Below are positions 5,575 through 12,509 of a DNA stretch of 18,984 nucleotides, piece by piece. Each line of letters opens with the position of its first letter. Position 1 is the stretch's first letter. Origin of the DNA: an uncultured Negativicutes bacterium (GTDB lineage Bacteria; Bacillota; Negativicutes; Acidaminococcales; Acidaminococcaceae); assembly GCA_937926555.1 (NCBI GenBank), contig CALAZX010000269.1, positions 1 to 18,984 on the forward strand, read 5' to 3'. The position numbers and the translations under genes were made by a program. The notes below the pieces were generated by a model. It searched no databases and was not told the origin of the DNA. It worked only from the letters and a program-made list of their open reading frames with translations.

Positions 5575-6705
5575 ATGATCAGAAACAGGGAAGATTTGCG
5601 CGACGCGAAGCGGATCGTGGTGAAGGTGGGCACCAGCACGGTGACCTACCCCAACTGCAGCCGCAATTTCGCTCGTATCGACCATCTGGCCAGGGAACTG
5701 GCGGATTTACACAACCGGGGCAAGGAGATCATCCTGGTGAGCAGCGCGGCGGTGGCCGTGGGTGTGGAACGGCTGGGACTGAAAGAGAGACCCCGCACCA
5801 TTCCCGGCAAGCAGGCCGCGGCGGCTGTGGGGCAGGGCATCCTCATGAACACTTATGAGAAGATGTTCGCCGAGTACGGCCAGATTGTGGCCCAGGTGCT
5901 GCTGACCCGGACGGAGATGCTGGACCGGCACCGGTACACCAACTCCCGGAACACCTTCATGGAACTGCTGCGGCAGGGCGTCATCCCTATCGTCAACGAG
6001 AACGACGTGGTGGCGCTGGACGACCTGAAGATCGGCGACAACGACAATATGTCCGCCCTGGTGGCGGGCATTGTGGACGCGGACCTGGTGATCATCCTGT
6101 CCGACGTGGACGGGCTGTACACCGCCAATCCCTCCACCCATCCCGACGCCAGGCTGGTCAGCGAGGTGCCGGAGATCACACCGGAGATCGAGGCCAGCGC
6201 CGGTGACGCCGGCAGCGGTTTCGCCACCGGCGGCATGATGACGAAGATCCAGGCGGCCAAGGCGGCCACCAGCTCCGGCATCAGTCTGGTGATCGCGTCG
6301 GGCACAGAGCCCAACGGCATCACCCGGATCCTGGAGGGGGAGCGGCTGGGAACGCTGTTCATCTCCCGGGAGAACCGGCTGCAGTTCCGCAAGCGCTGGC
6401 TGGCTTTCGGCGCCCGCATCGAGGGCTCCCTTGTGGTGGATGACGGCTGCGCCCGCGCCATCCGCCAGGAAGGCGGCTGCAGCGTGCTTCCCGCCGGTAT
6501 CGTCAAGGTGGAGGGGGATTTCTCCGCCGGCCACACCGTCCGCGTGGTGGACAGCAGGGGCAACGAGCTGGCACGGGGACTGACCCATTACGCCGCCGAG
6601 GAGCTGGAACTGATCAAAGGCCACAACAGCGGCGAGATCGAGGACATCCTGGGCAGCAAGACATTCGACGAAGTGATCCACCGGGACGACCTGGTGATTC
6701 TGTAA
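5575..6705 (+). CDS. proB: Glutamate 5-kinase
   Basis: ProB phosphorylates glutamate with ATP to gamma-glutamyl phosphate, the first and usually proline-inhibited step of proline synthesis. The amino-acid-kinase domain covers about residues 10-255, with VKVGTSTV (16-23), VSSAAVAVG (55-63), NENDVVALDDLKIGDND (141-157), LSDVDGLYTANP (175-186) and FATGGMMTKIQAA (216-228). A PUA domain follows at about 278-355 (GSLVVDDGCARAI, LPAGIVKVEG). The 376-residue length is normal for the two-domain form. The start is ATG 5575, because MIRNREDLRDAKRIVVKVGT matches the family N-terminus; the frame is open back to 5461, but that region contains the terminator hairpin. GGAGTGA lies just upstream. The usual SSGA of the family reads SSAA here, a mild oddity. 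proA follows after 22 nt. Confidence 0.96.
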   Translation: MIRNREDLRDAKRIVVKVGTSTVTYPNCSRNFARIDHLARELADLHNRGKEIILVSSAAVAVGVERLGLKERPRTIPGKQAAAAVGQGILMNTYEKMFAEYGQIVAQVLLTRTEMLDRHRYTNSRNTFMELLRQGVIPIVNENDVVALDDLKIGDNDNMSALVAGIVDADLVIILSDVDGLYTANPSTHPDARLVSEVPEITPEIEASAGDAGSGFATGGMMTKIQAAKAATSSGISLVIASGTEPNGITRILEGERLGTLFISRENRLQFRKRWLAFGARIEGSLVVDDGCARAIRQEGGCSVLPAGIVKVEGDFSAGHTVRVVDSRGNELARGLTHYAAEELELIKGHNSGEIEDILGSKTFDEVIHRDDLVIL

Positions 6706-6727
6706 GAGACGGAAAAGAGGACAGACT

Positions 6728-7990
6728 ATGAGCATACGGGAACAGGCGGAGCAGGCCGCAGCGGCAGCGAGAAAGCTGGGGTCTGTCTCCACGGAAGTGA
6801 AGAACAGGGCGCTGATGGCCATGGCTGAGGCGCTGGAGAGCGGCCGGGAGCGCATCCTGGCGGCCAACAGCCGTGACATGGAGCAGGCGCGCCAGAAAGG
6901 CATCAAGCAGAGCATGCTGGACCGGCTGCTGCTGACGGAGGACCGTCTCAGCGGCATGGCGGAGGGACTCCGCCAGGTGGCGGGGCTGAAAGACCCTGTG
7001 GGCGAGATCCTGGGGGGCAGCACCCTGCCCAACGGGCTCACCGTCACCAAGATCCGGGTGCCCCTGGGTGTGCTGGGCATCATCTACGAGGCACGGCCCA
7101 ACGTGACGGCGGACGCCATCGGCCTCTGCCTGAAATCCGGCAACGCCGTGATCCTGAAGGGCGGCAGCGAGGCCCTGGAATCCAACCGGATGGTGGCGGC
7201 CATCCTCCGGGAGGCTGCGGAGAAAGCGGGCATCCCCGAGGGCAGCGTACAGTTCATCGACACCACGGACCGTGACGCTGTCCGGGAGCTGATCACCATG
7301 AACGGCCTGGTGGACGTTGTCATCCCCCGGGGCGGCGCGGGCCTGATCCGCATGGTGGTGGAGAATGCCACGGTGCCGGTGATCCAGACCGGCGTGGGCG
7401 TATGCCATACCTTCGTGGACGCCGGGGCGGACTACGCCATGGCGGCGGAGATCGTGCTCAACGCCAAGGTGCAGCGCCCGGCGGTATGCAACGCCATGGA
7501 GACCCTGCTGGTCCACAAGGACGCGGTGGAGGACTTCCTGCCGGAGATGCTGCGTAAACTGGGCGAGAAGAACGTAATTGTCCGGGGCGACAGCGTGGTG
7601 GAACGCGTGGGCAGCGGCCTGGGCGGCGCCGTGACGGTGGAGGCCGCCACGGAGGAGGACTGGGCCACGGAATACGGTGACCTGCGCCTGTCCATGAAAG
7701 TGGTGGACAGCCTGGACGAGGCCATCAGCCACATCGCCCGGTTCGGCACCAAGCACAGCGAGTGCATCGTCACCCGGAACTACGCCAACGCCAGGGCATT
7801 CCAGCAGCAGGTGGACGCCGCGGTGGTCTATGTGAACGCCTCCACCCGCTTCACCGACGGATTCCAGTTCGGTTTCGGGGCGGAGATCGGCATCAGCACC
7901 CAGAAGCTCCACGCCAGAGGCCCCATGGCCCTGCCGGAGCTGACCACCTACAAGTACCTGGTGAACGGGGACGGCCAGATCCGTTCCTGA
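6728..7990 (+). CDS. proA: Gamma-glutamyl phosphate reductase
   Basis: ProA reduces gamma-glutamyl phosphate to glutamate 5-semialdehyde with NADPH, the second step of proline synthesis; the product cyclises for ProC, which is not in the window. The protein is 420 residues, normal length, and belongs to the aldehyde-dehydrogenase superfamily. Visible features are the nucleotide-binding block VPLGVLGIIYEARPNVT (111-127), LKSGNAVILKGGSEA (135-149), the catalytic Cys254 in NAKVQRPAVCNAMETLLV, and the C-terminal ASTRFTDGFQFGFGAEIGIST stretch followed by HARGPM. AGAGGA precedes ATG 6728. It lies 22 nt after proB, so the two are certainly co-transcribed and the enzymes probably channel the labile acyl phosphate. 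No clear intrinsic terminator follows; the downstream gap contains two GC-rich hairpins without U tracts. Confidence 0.97.
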   Translation: MSIREQAEQAAAAARKLGSVSTEVKNRALMAMAEALESGRERILAANSRDMEQARQKGIKQSMLDRLLLTEDRLSGMAEGLRQVAGLKDPVGEILGGSTLPNGLTVTKIRVPLGVLGIIYEARPNVTADAIGLCLKSGNAVILKGGSEALESNRMVAAILREAAEKAGIPEGSVQFIDTTDRDAVRELITMNGLVDVVIPRGGAGLIRMVVENATVPVIQTGVGVCHTFVDAGADYAMAAEIVLNAKVQRPAVCNAMETLLVHKDAVEDFLPEMLRKLGEKNVIVRGDSVVERVGSGLGGAVTVEAATEEDWATEYGDLRLSMKVVDSLDEAISHIARFGTKHSECIVTRNYANARAFQQQVDAAVVYVNASTRFTDGFQFGFGAEIGISTQKLHARGPMALPELTTYKYLVNGDGQIRS

Positions 7991-7997
7991 GGATAGA

Positions 7998-8114
7998 GGG
8001 GGCGCCTTTCCCGGACAGGGAGAGCGTCCCCGGAGAGAAAGAGCTGTCCCGGACAGATCCCGGGCCGGAGGTGACCGGTCCGCCGTCCGGGGGAAGAGGG
8101 CCGGGACGCCGGTC
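7998..8114 (+). other. Two GC-rich stem-loops between proA and the phosphatase gene
   Basis: First hairpin: GGGGGCGC (7998-8005) with GCGTCCCC (8024-8031), one G-U pair, and an inner TCCC/GGGA stem (8009-8012, 8018-8021). Second hairpin: GACCGG (8073-8078) with CCGGTC (8109-8114) and CGTCC (8084-8088) with GGACG (8104-8108). Neither is followed by a U run. The motif CCCGGACAG also appears twice here. They may be processing or stability elements. Confidence 0.4.
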
Positions 8115-8146
8115 CCCACGGGAGAAGAAGAGGAGTTTGCAGCAGG

Positions 8147-8959
8147 ATGATACCGATAGAACTGGAAAAACAGAAAAACATACGGGACCTGGGTGGCACA
8201 GTCACCCGGGACGGCCGTACCATCAGACCCCGCCGCTTCATCCGCAGCGGCCGTCTCAGTGGGCTGACCTTCCAGGACGCGTCGGTGCTTCTGGGTCAGT
8301 GGCAGGTCCGGACCATTGTGGATCTCCGCTGCGACAAGGAGTGCCGGGAGCGGCCGGATCCTTACTGGCCCATCGTGGAATACTTCCATATCCCCATCCT
8401 CAGCGAGGAGAAGCTGGGACTGGAGTCGGTGAAGAACGAGGAGGGCAGGGAGCTGACCCTGTTCGAGAAACTGCTGGCGGTGAGCAGCAATCCGGGATTC
8501 CAGGCCAAGCTCTACATGGAGGACCTGTACCGGAAGTTCGTCAGCTCCGTCCAGGGGAAGGCGGCGATCCGCCGTTTCTTCGACCTGACCATGGAGAGCT
8601 CGGACAGAGGGTCCATCCTCTTCCACTGCAATGGCGGCAAGGACAGGACCGGCATCATCACGGTGCTGCTCCTGGCGGCGCTGGACGTCCCCTGGCCGGT
8701 GATCGAGGCGGACTACAGCCTGACCAACCGGAACGTGGAGGCGGCCTACCGGAAACGGGTGACCATGCTGCCCCCCGGCTATCAGAACGCGGAGGCGCGG
8801 AATGTGCTGAAGATGCTCTACCTGGCGGACCGGGACTACCTGTCCGCGGCGGTGGACGAGATGAAGCTCATCGGCGACACCCCCCTGGGCTACCTGCAGA
8901 AAGCCATCGGACTGGATGACCGCTGGCTGGAGTCCTTCCGGGCCCGGTACCTGAGATAG
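8147..8959 (+). CDS. Tyrosine-protein phosphatase family protein (DSP-like)
   Basis: The protein has 270 residues. The signature HCNGGKDRTG (160-169) is the cysteine-phosphatase loop, with nucleophile Cys161 and phosphate-binding Arg167. The N-terminal NIRDLGG (11-17) followed by RRFIRSGRLSGL and VDLR (58-61) is typical of the bacterial Y_phosphatase3 group, which includes protein-tyrosine and phosphoinositide phosphatases such as LipA of Listeria. There is no signal peptide or membrane segment, so it is predicted cytoplasmic, and the substrate is unknown. No tyrosine kinase gene is nearby. The start ATG 8147 has GGAG at 8132-8135, an 11-nt spacing, which is somewhat long. It lies 156 nt after proA and may be read from the pro operon, as no promoter stands out. 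A clear terminator follows at 9030-9058. Confidence 0.88.
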   Translation: MIPIELEKQKNIRDLGGTVTRDGRTIRPRRFIRSGRLSGLTFQDASVLLGQWQVRTIVDLRCDKECRERPDPYWPIVEYFHIPILSEEKLGLESVKNEEGRELTLFEKLLAVSSNPGFQAKLYMEDLYRKFVSSVQGKAAIRRFFDLTMESSDRGSILFHCNGGKDRTGIITVLLLAALDVPWPVIEADYSLTNRNVEAAYRKRVTMLPPGYQNAEARNVLKMLYLADRDYLSAAVDEMKLIGDTPLGYLQKAIGLDDRWLESFRARYLR

Positions 8960-9029
8960 GGCGGGGCGCTTCATTCCCCGTCTCGCGGTGTCCGGCGCAG
9001 GCACGGACAACAACAGAATAGAAATCAGG

Positions 9030-9058
9030 GCATCCGCCATACCGGCGGGTGCTTTTTT
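9030..9058 (+). terminator. Rho-independent terminator after the phosphatase gene
   Basis: GCATCCGCC (9030-9038) pairs with GGCGGGTGC (9044-9052), nine pairs with one G-U around a 5-nt loop, followed by six T residues (9053-9058). Confidence 0.88.
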
Positions 9059-9102
9059 ATATCCGTTTTCCGTTGATGGCCTGTGTCCGCCGTCATAGTT
9101 CT

Positions 9103-9143
9103 GCCATAAATTAGCCATAAATTCGTGATAGGATGGCATAAAT
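9103..9143 (+). promoter_or_regulatory. Three operator-like repeats upstream of the exporter operon
   Basis: GCCATAAAT occurs at 9103-9111 and 9114-9122, and GGCATAAAT at 9135-9143. Start-to-start distances are 11 and 21 nt, about one and two helical turns, so all three lie on the same face of the helix. They flank and overlap the likely -10 at 9129-9134, which suits a repressor-type operator. The cognate regulator is unknown. Confidence 0.45.
9126..9134 (+). promoter_or_regulatory. Extended -10 promoter candidate for the exporter operon
   Basis: TGA at 9126-9128 followed by TAGGAT at 9129-9134 forms a TGN extended -10 element. The -35 region is poor. The same ten bases, GTGATAGGAT, recur at 12313-12322 after the operon, where a good -35 is present. 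Transcription would begin near 9141, only about 20 nt before the ATG. Confidence 0.4.
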
Positions 9144-9160
9144 ATAGGAGGATTCTCATC

Positions 9161-10243
9161 ATGATGAAATGGATAAAGAGTCATGTGTGGCTGCTCACCG
9201 TCCTGGCGGTGTTCCTGGTGGTGGCAGCAGGCGGTTACCGCTATTATCAGAGCAGGCAGGAGGCTCCGGCCCCTGTGAAGACCGCCACGGTGGAATACGG
9301 ACGCCTCATGCGGACAGTTTCCGCCACCGGCAGCCTGAAGGCGCTGGACAACGTGGATATCAGCTCCAAGATCACCGGCCGTATCGTGAAGGTGCTGGTG
9401 ACGGAGAACGAGCATGTCCACAAGGGACAGCTGCTCCTGCAGCTGGACGACACGGCGCTGAAAGCCACGGAGCTGCAGCGCAAGGCCACCCTGGACAACT
9501 ACCGGCTGACCCTGGAACGGAACAGGGAGCTGCTGGACAGGGGTGCGGTGTCCGCCCAGACCTACGACAACGCCCTGATGAACTATGAGGTGGCCAAGGC
9601 CGCCTACGAGCAGGCCGTGTCCAACACCAACGACACCAACATCTACTCCCCGGTGGACGGCTATGTCATCGGCAAGCCCACCCCCGTGGGACAGACCATC
9701 AGCTCCGGTATCAGCACGCCCCAGGTGATTATGTCCATCGCCAACCTGGACAAGATGGAGATCGAGACCCTGGTGGACGAGTCCGATATCGGCCAGGTCC
9801 GTGTGGGCCAGCAGGTGGAGTTCAACGTGGACGCCTATCCGGACAAAGTGTTCACCGGCAAGGTGCGTCTCATCTCCCGCAGCGCCCACACCACCAACAA
9901 CGTGGTGTACTACAAGGTCTATGTGGACGTGGACAACGCGGAGAACAAGCTGTTCCCCAACATGACCGCCCGGGCCAGCATCATCCTGGAGGAGCAGAAG
10001 GACACCCTGATGGTGCCCGGCAACTGCATCTACAAGGACGGAAAGCGCCGGTATGTGATCGAGTACAACGAAGCCACCGGCACCGAGGAGGAAGTGGATG
10101 TGACACTGGGCCTCTCCGGCGACGACAAGGTGGCTGTGAAGAGCAGCGGCAAGCTGCGCCAGGGGGACAAAGTGGTGGTGAAGGGCCTGAAGGGCGGATC
10201 CGCCCGGAAAAGCGGCTCCGTGAGACCGCCCCATCCCATCTGA
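9161..10243 (+). CDS. MacA/HlyD-type membrane-fusion (periplasmic adaptor) protein
   Basis: This is the adaptor of an ABC-type tripartite or bipartite exporter. In 360 residues there is an N-terminal membrane anchor (about 9-25, WLLTVLAVFLVVAAGGY), a lipoyl/barrel-sandwich half (about 62-97, GRIVKVLVTENEHVHKGQLL), a short helical hairpin (about 99-155), the second lipoyl half (IYSPVDGYVIGKPTPVGQTI, 161-180), a beta-barrel around VGQQVEFNVDAYPDKVFTGKV and a membrane-proximal C-terminus. The helical hairpin is shorter than in E. coli MacA, so how it meets an outer-membrane channel is unclear. ATG 9161 is chosen because AGGAGG (9146-9151) lies 9 nt upstream and the anchor starts immediately; the open frame extends back to GTG 9125, which lies within the putative promoter. 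The ATPase and permease genes follow. No TolC-like gene is in the window. Substrate unknown. Confidence 0.9.
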   Translation: MMKWIKSHVWLLTVLAVFLVVAAGGYRYYQSRQEAPAPVKTATVEYGRLMRTVSATGSLKALDNVDISSKITGRIVKVLVTENEHVHKGQLLLQLDDTALKATELQRKATLDNYRLTLERNRELLDRGAVSAQTYDNALMNYEVAKAAYEQAVSNTNDTNIYSPVDGYVIGKPTPVGQTISSGISTPQVIMSIANLDKMEIETLVDESDIGQVRVGQQVEFNVDAYPDKVFTGKVRLISRSAHTTNNVVYYKVYVDVDNAENKLFPNMTARASIILEEQKDTLMVPGNCIYKDGKRRYVIEYNEATGTEEEVDVTLGLSGDDKVAVKSSGKLRQGDKVVVKGLKGGSARKSGSVRPPHPI

Positions 10244-10258
10244 TGAAATGAGCGCGCG

Positions 10259-10280
10259 GCGCCGGCAGTGACCCCGGCGC
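10259..10280 (+). other. Intercistronic stem-loop in the exporter operon
   Basis: GCGCCGG (10259-10265) pairs perfectly with CCGGCGC (10274-10280) around an 8-nt loop in the 147-nt gap between the adaptor and ATPase genes. There is no U tract, so it is more likely a stability or processing element than a terminator. Confidence 0.4.
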
Positions 10281-10326
10281 TACCTGTATTATCGGAAAAG
10301 ACCGCATGGCTGGGAACAGCCGGCGC

Positions 10327-10360
10327 GGCAGAAACGGCAGAAACAGACAGAAACGGCAGC
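10327..10360 (+). repeat. Short degenerate tandem repeat (9-10 nt unit)
   Basis: GGCAGAAAC is present twice in tandem, then AGACAGAAAC, then GGCAGC, in the untranslated gap before the ATPase gene. It is small and purine-rich and leads into the AGGAAAGG ribosome-binding region. Confidence 0.5.
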
Positions 10361-10390
10361 GACAGGAAGAAAGGACAGGAAAGGTGCAGC

Positions 10391-11065
10391 ATGGCTGATG
10401 TGATCAGGCTGGAAGACATTGTGAAAACGTACATCATGGGCGATACGGTGCTCCATGCCCTGGACCATGTGACCCTCTCCGTGGAGGAGGGGGATTTCCT
10501 GGCCATCATGGGACCTTCCGGCAGCGGCAAGTCCACCATGATGAACATCCTGGGCTGTCTGGACCGCCCCACTTCGGGGAAGTACTATCTGGACGGCATC
10601 GAGGTGGCCTCCCTGTCCGACGACAAGCTGGCGGGGATCCGGAACACCAAGATCGGCTTCGTGTTCCAGAACTTCAACCTGCTGCCCAAGATGACGGCCC
10701 TGGAGAACGTGGCCCTGCCCCTGGTGTACGCCGGGGTGGAGGAGGAGGAACGGCTGGAGCGCGCCCGGAAGGCCCTGGAAGACGTGGGGCTGGGGGAGCG
10801 CACCGGACACAAGCCTCCGGAGATGAGCGGCGGCCAGCGGCAGCGTGTGGCTATCGCCCGGGCGCTGATCAACCATCCCGCCATCATCATGGCCGACGAG
10901 CCTACGGGCAACCTGGACACCAAGTCCAGCTATGAAATCATGGATATTTTCAAGACACTGAACAGCGAGGGGAAGACCATCGTCATGGTCACCCACGAGC
11001 AGGATATCGGCGAGCAGACGAAACGCATCCTGGTGATGCGGGACGGCAGGCTCCAGGGGGAATGA
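10391..11065 (+). CDS. ABC transporter ATP-binding protein, MacB/LolD-type
   Basis: This 224-residue nucleotide-binding subunit powers the export system. It has Walker A GPSGSGKST (41-49), Q-loop Gln93 in VFQNFNLLP, signature MSGGQRQRVAIARAL (145-159), Walker B IIMADEPTGNLD (165-176) and switch His202 in MVTHEQDI. The sequence style (VLHALDHVTLSVEEGDFLAIMGPSGSGKST, NFNLLPKMTALENVALPLVY) is that of the MacB/LolD/FtsE group. The start is ATG 10391, matching family N-termini (MADVIRLEDIVKTY) and following AGGAAAGG; the frame is open further upstream without support. The permease starts 4 nt after its stop, so the two are translationally coupled. The usual LSGGQ reads MSGGQ, a tolerated variation. 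Confidence 0.95.
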   Translation: MADVIRLEDIVKTYIMGDTVLHALDHVTLSVEEGDFLAIMGPSGSGKSTMMNILGCLDRPTSGKYYLDGIEVASLSDDKLAGIRNTKIGFVFQNFNLLPKMTALENVALPLVYAGVEEEERLERARKALEDVGLGERTGHKPPEMSGGQRQRVAIARALINHPAIIMADEPTGNLDTKSSYEIMDIFKTLNSEGKTIVMVTHEQDIGEQTKRILVMRDGRLQGE

Positions 11066-11069
11066 CAGG

Positions 11070-12284
11070 ATGTTCACGGAATCGGTAAAAATGGCCTGGG
11101 ACGGCATGGTGGCCAACAAGCTGCGGACTTTCCTCACGCTGCTGGGCATCATCATCGGCGTGGGCGCCGTCATCGCCATGGTGAGCCTGGGCTTCGGCGT
11201 GAAGGAGCAGATCAAGGAGAACATATCCCGGCTGGGAAGCAACCTCCTCATCGTCCAGAGCGGCGGCCGTACGGCCACCGGCGCCAGGATACAGGCCGGC
11301 AGCGGCGCGCGGCTGACCTATGATGACGCCAAGGCCATCGAGAAGCAGGTGCCCGGCATCCGCCATGTGGCGCCTATCGTGGCCCGTGGCTACCAGCTGG
11401 TGGCTGGCAACCAGAACTGGACCAGCAATGTCACCGGCACCACCCCCAACATCCTGGACATCCGGGACTACCGGGTGGACGAGGGCCGGAACATGAGCCA
11501 GGGCGACCTGAACACCAAGGACCGTGTCTGTGTCATCGGCAGGACCGTGGCGGACAACCTCTTTCCCGACGGCAACCCGGTGGGGAAGGTGATCCGCATC
11601 AACAAGGCCCCATTCAGGGTAATCGGCGTACTGGAGGGGAAAGGCCAGTCGGCCAACGGCTTCGACCAGGACGATGTGGTCTTCGTGCCCCTGACAACGG
11701 CGCAGAACCGGATGATGGGCATCAATTTCGTCAACAACATCACCATCCAGGCGGAGAGCGAGAACGTGGTGAACGAGGTCCAGGAGGAGGTGGAGCATGT
11801 GCTCCGCGTCCGGCACAGGATCCGTCCCGGCGGGGATGACGATTTCTCCGTGCGGAACCTGGCGGCGCTGATGGACATGATGATGAACACCGCCAACACC
11901 ATCACCATGCTGCTGGGCTGCATCGCGGCCATCTCCCTGCTGGTGGGCGGCATCGGCATCATGAACATCATGCTGGTGTCCGTGACGGAGCGGACCCGTG
12001 AGATCGGCATCCGCAAGGCGCTGGGCGCCACCTACAACAACATCCTGCTCCAGTTCCTCATCGAGGCGGGGGTCATCGGCATCATCGGCGGCCTCCTGGG
12101 CGTGGCGCTGGGAGTGACATCCTCCTACGCCATCAGCACCATCCTCAAGTGGAAGACAGTGATCTCCGTGCCCACCATTTTCATATCGGTGGTGTTCTCC
12201 GTGGGAATCGGGCTTTTCTTCGGCATCTATCCCGCCAGGAAGGCGGCTTTGCTGGATCCCATCGACGCCCTGCGGTACGAATAA
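11070..12284 (+). CDS. MacB-like ABC transporter permease (FtsX fold)
   Basis: The permease has 404 residues with the MacB topology. There is one N-terminal membrane helix (about 20-42, FLTLLGIIIGVGAVIAMV), a large extracytoplasmic MacB_PCD domain (about 45-270) and three C-terminal helices (about 278-303, 326-353, 367-388). The coupling loop TERTREIGIRKALGAT (307-321) and the ending YPARKAALLDPIDALRYE are hallmarks of the family. In E. coli MacB the ATPase and permease are fused; here they are separate chains, as in YknYZ-type systems. Such machines act as mechanotransmitters for peptides, antibiotics or lipoproteins; the substrate cannot be predicted. GACAGG lies just before ATG 11070. No obvious intrinsic terminator follows before the promoter at 12293-12322. 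Confidence 0.95.
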   Translation: MFTESVKMAWDGMVANKLRTFLTLLGIIIGVGAVIAMVSLGFGVKEQIKENISRLGSNLLIVQSGGRTATGARIQAGSGARLTYDDAKAIEKQVPGIRHVAPIVARGYQLVAGNQNWTSNVTGTTPNILDIRDYRVDEGRNMSQGDLNTKDRVCVIGRTVADNLFPDGNPVGKVIRINKAPFRVIGVLEGKGQSANGFDQDDVVFVPLTTAQNRMMGINFVNNITIQAESENVVNEVQEEVEHVLRVRHRIRPGGDDDFSVRNLAALMDMMMNTANTITMLLGCIAAISLLVGGIGIMNIMLVSVTERTREIGIRKALGATYNNILLQFLIEAGVIGIIGGLLGVALGVTSSYAISTILKWKTVISVPTIFISVVFSVGIGLFFGIYPARKAALLDPIDALRYE

Positions 12285-12292
12285 GTATTTTC

Positions 12293-12322
12293 TTGACGGA
12301 GGGATTTCCTCTGTGATAGGAT
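12293..12322 (+). promoter_or_regulatory. Promoter upstream of the small membrane-protein gene
   Basis: TTGACG (12293-12298) and TAGGAT (12317-12322) are separated by 18 nt, with a TGA extended -10 at 12314-12316. It is a good sigma-70 type match. The predicted start (about 12329-12330) coincides with the ATG at 12330, implying a leaderless message if both calls are right. Confidence 0.5.
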
Positions 12323-12329
12323 AAGGAAC

Positions 12330-12509
12330 ATGCAGAATAACAGACCGGACAACAAGACCAATTTAAAACTCTTTTTTGAGGCCTTCTTGGAATTTCTGAG
12401 AAGGCCTAAAACCATTTTTGACATCAAGGACAGACTGAAATGGCTGGTGATGATCACGGTGATCATCGCCATTCTCGAATTCGCCATATATACCGCCCTC
12501 CATCGTTGA
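12330..12509 (+). CDS. Small single-pass membrane protein, function unknown
   Basis: I do not recognise this 59-residue protein. It begins MQNNRPDNKT, continues with an amphipathic stretch rich in Phe and Leu (NLKLFFEAFLEFLRRPKTIF, 11-30), then a charged turn (DIKDRLKW) and a hydrophobic segment (about 38-57, LVMITVIIAILEFAIYTA) ending in LHR. Positive charges before the helix predict an N-in topology. AGGA at 12318-12321 lies 8 nt before ATG 12330 but overlaps the -10 of the proposed promoter. Base composition is AT-richer than its neighbours. It fills the gap between the exporter permease and nadD, and the nadD promoter -35 overlaps its stop codon. It could instead be a non-coding transcript, since it contains a 13-bp stem and a 25-bp dyad. 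Confidence 0.55.
   Translation: MQNNRPDNKTNLKLFFEAFLEFLRRPKTIFDIKDRLKWLVMITVIIAILEFAIYTALHR
12374..12411 (+). other. Strong hairpin inside the small membrane-protein gene
   Basis: AGGCCTTCT (12379-12387) pairs with AGAAGGCCT (12399-12407); TTTT (12374-12377) can pair with AAAA (12408-12411) with one bulged G. This gives up to 13 pairs around an 11-nt loop. No U tract follows directly, so it is not a standard terminator. Confidence 0.55.
12446..12470. promoter_or_regulatory. 25-bp dyad symmetry, possible operator
   Basis: GATGATCAC (12449-12457) and GTGATCATC (12459-12467) are perfect inverted repeats around one central base, extended by two more pairs and a wobble to 12446-12470. The single-base centre disfavours an RNA hairpin and favours a DNA site. 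It lies about 35 nt upstream of the nadD promoter. It also encodes part of the hydrophobic helix (VMITVIIA), so chance is possible. Confidence 0.35.

Noticed and set aside
6614..10234. A 1206-codon open frame on the minus strand
   Set aside because: It runs opposite proB, proA, the phosphatase and the adaptor gene and crosses their intergenic signals. Its product is His/Val/Gly-rich shadow sequence with no domain, so it reflects codon bias of the plus-strand genes.
10327..10360. CRISPR or other array from the short repeats before the ATPase gene
   Set aside because: Units are only 9-10 nt, contiguous and degenerate, with no spacers and no cas genes.
12374..12411. Terminator of the exporter operon
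   Set aside because: The stem is strong but A residues, not a U tract, follow it, and T residues precede it; it does not have intrinsic terminator geometry on either strand.
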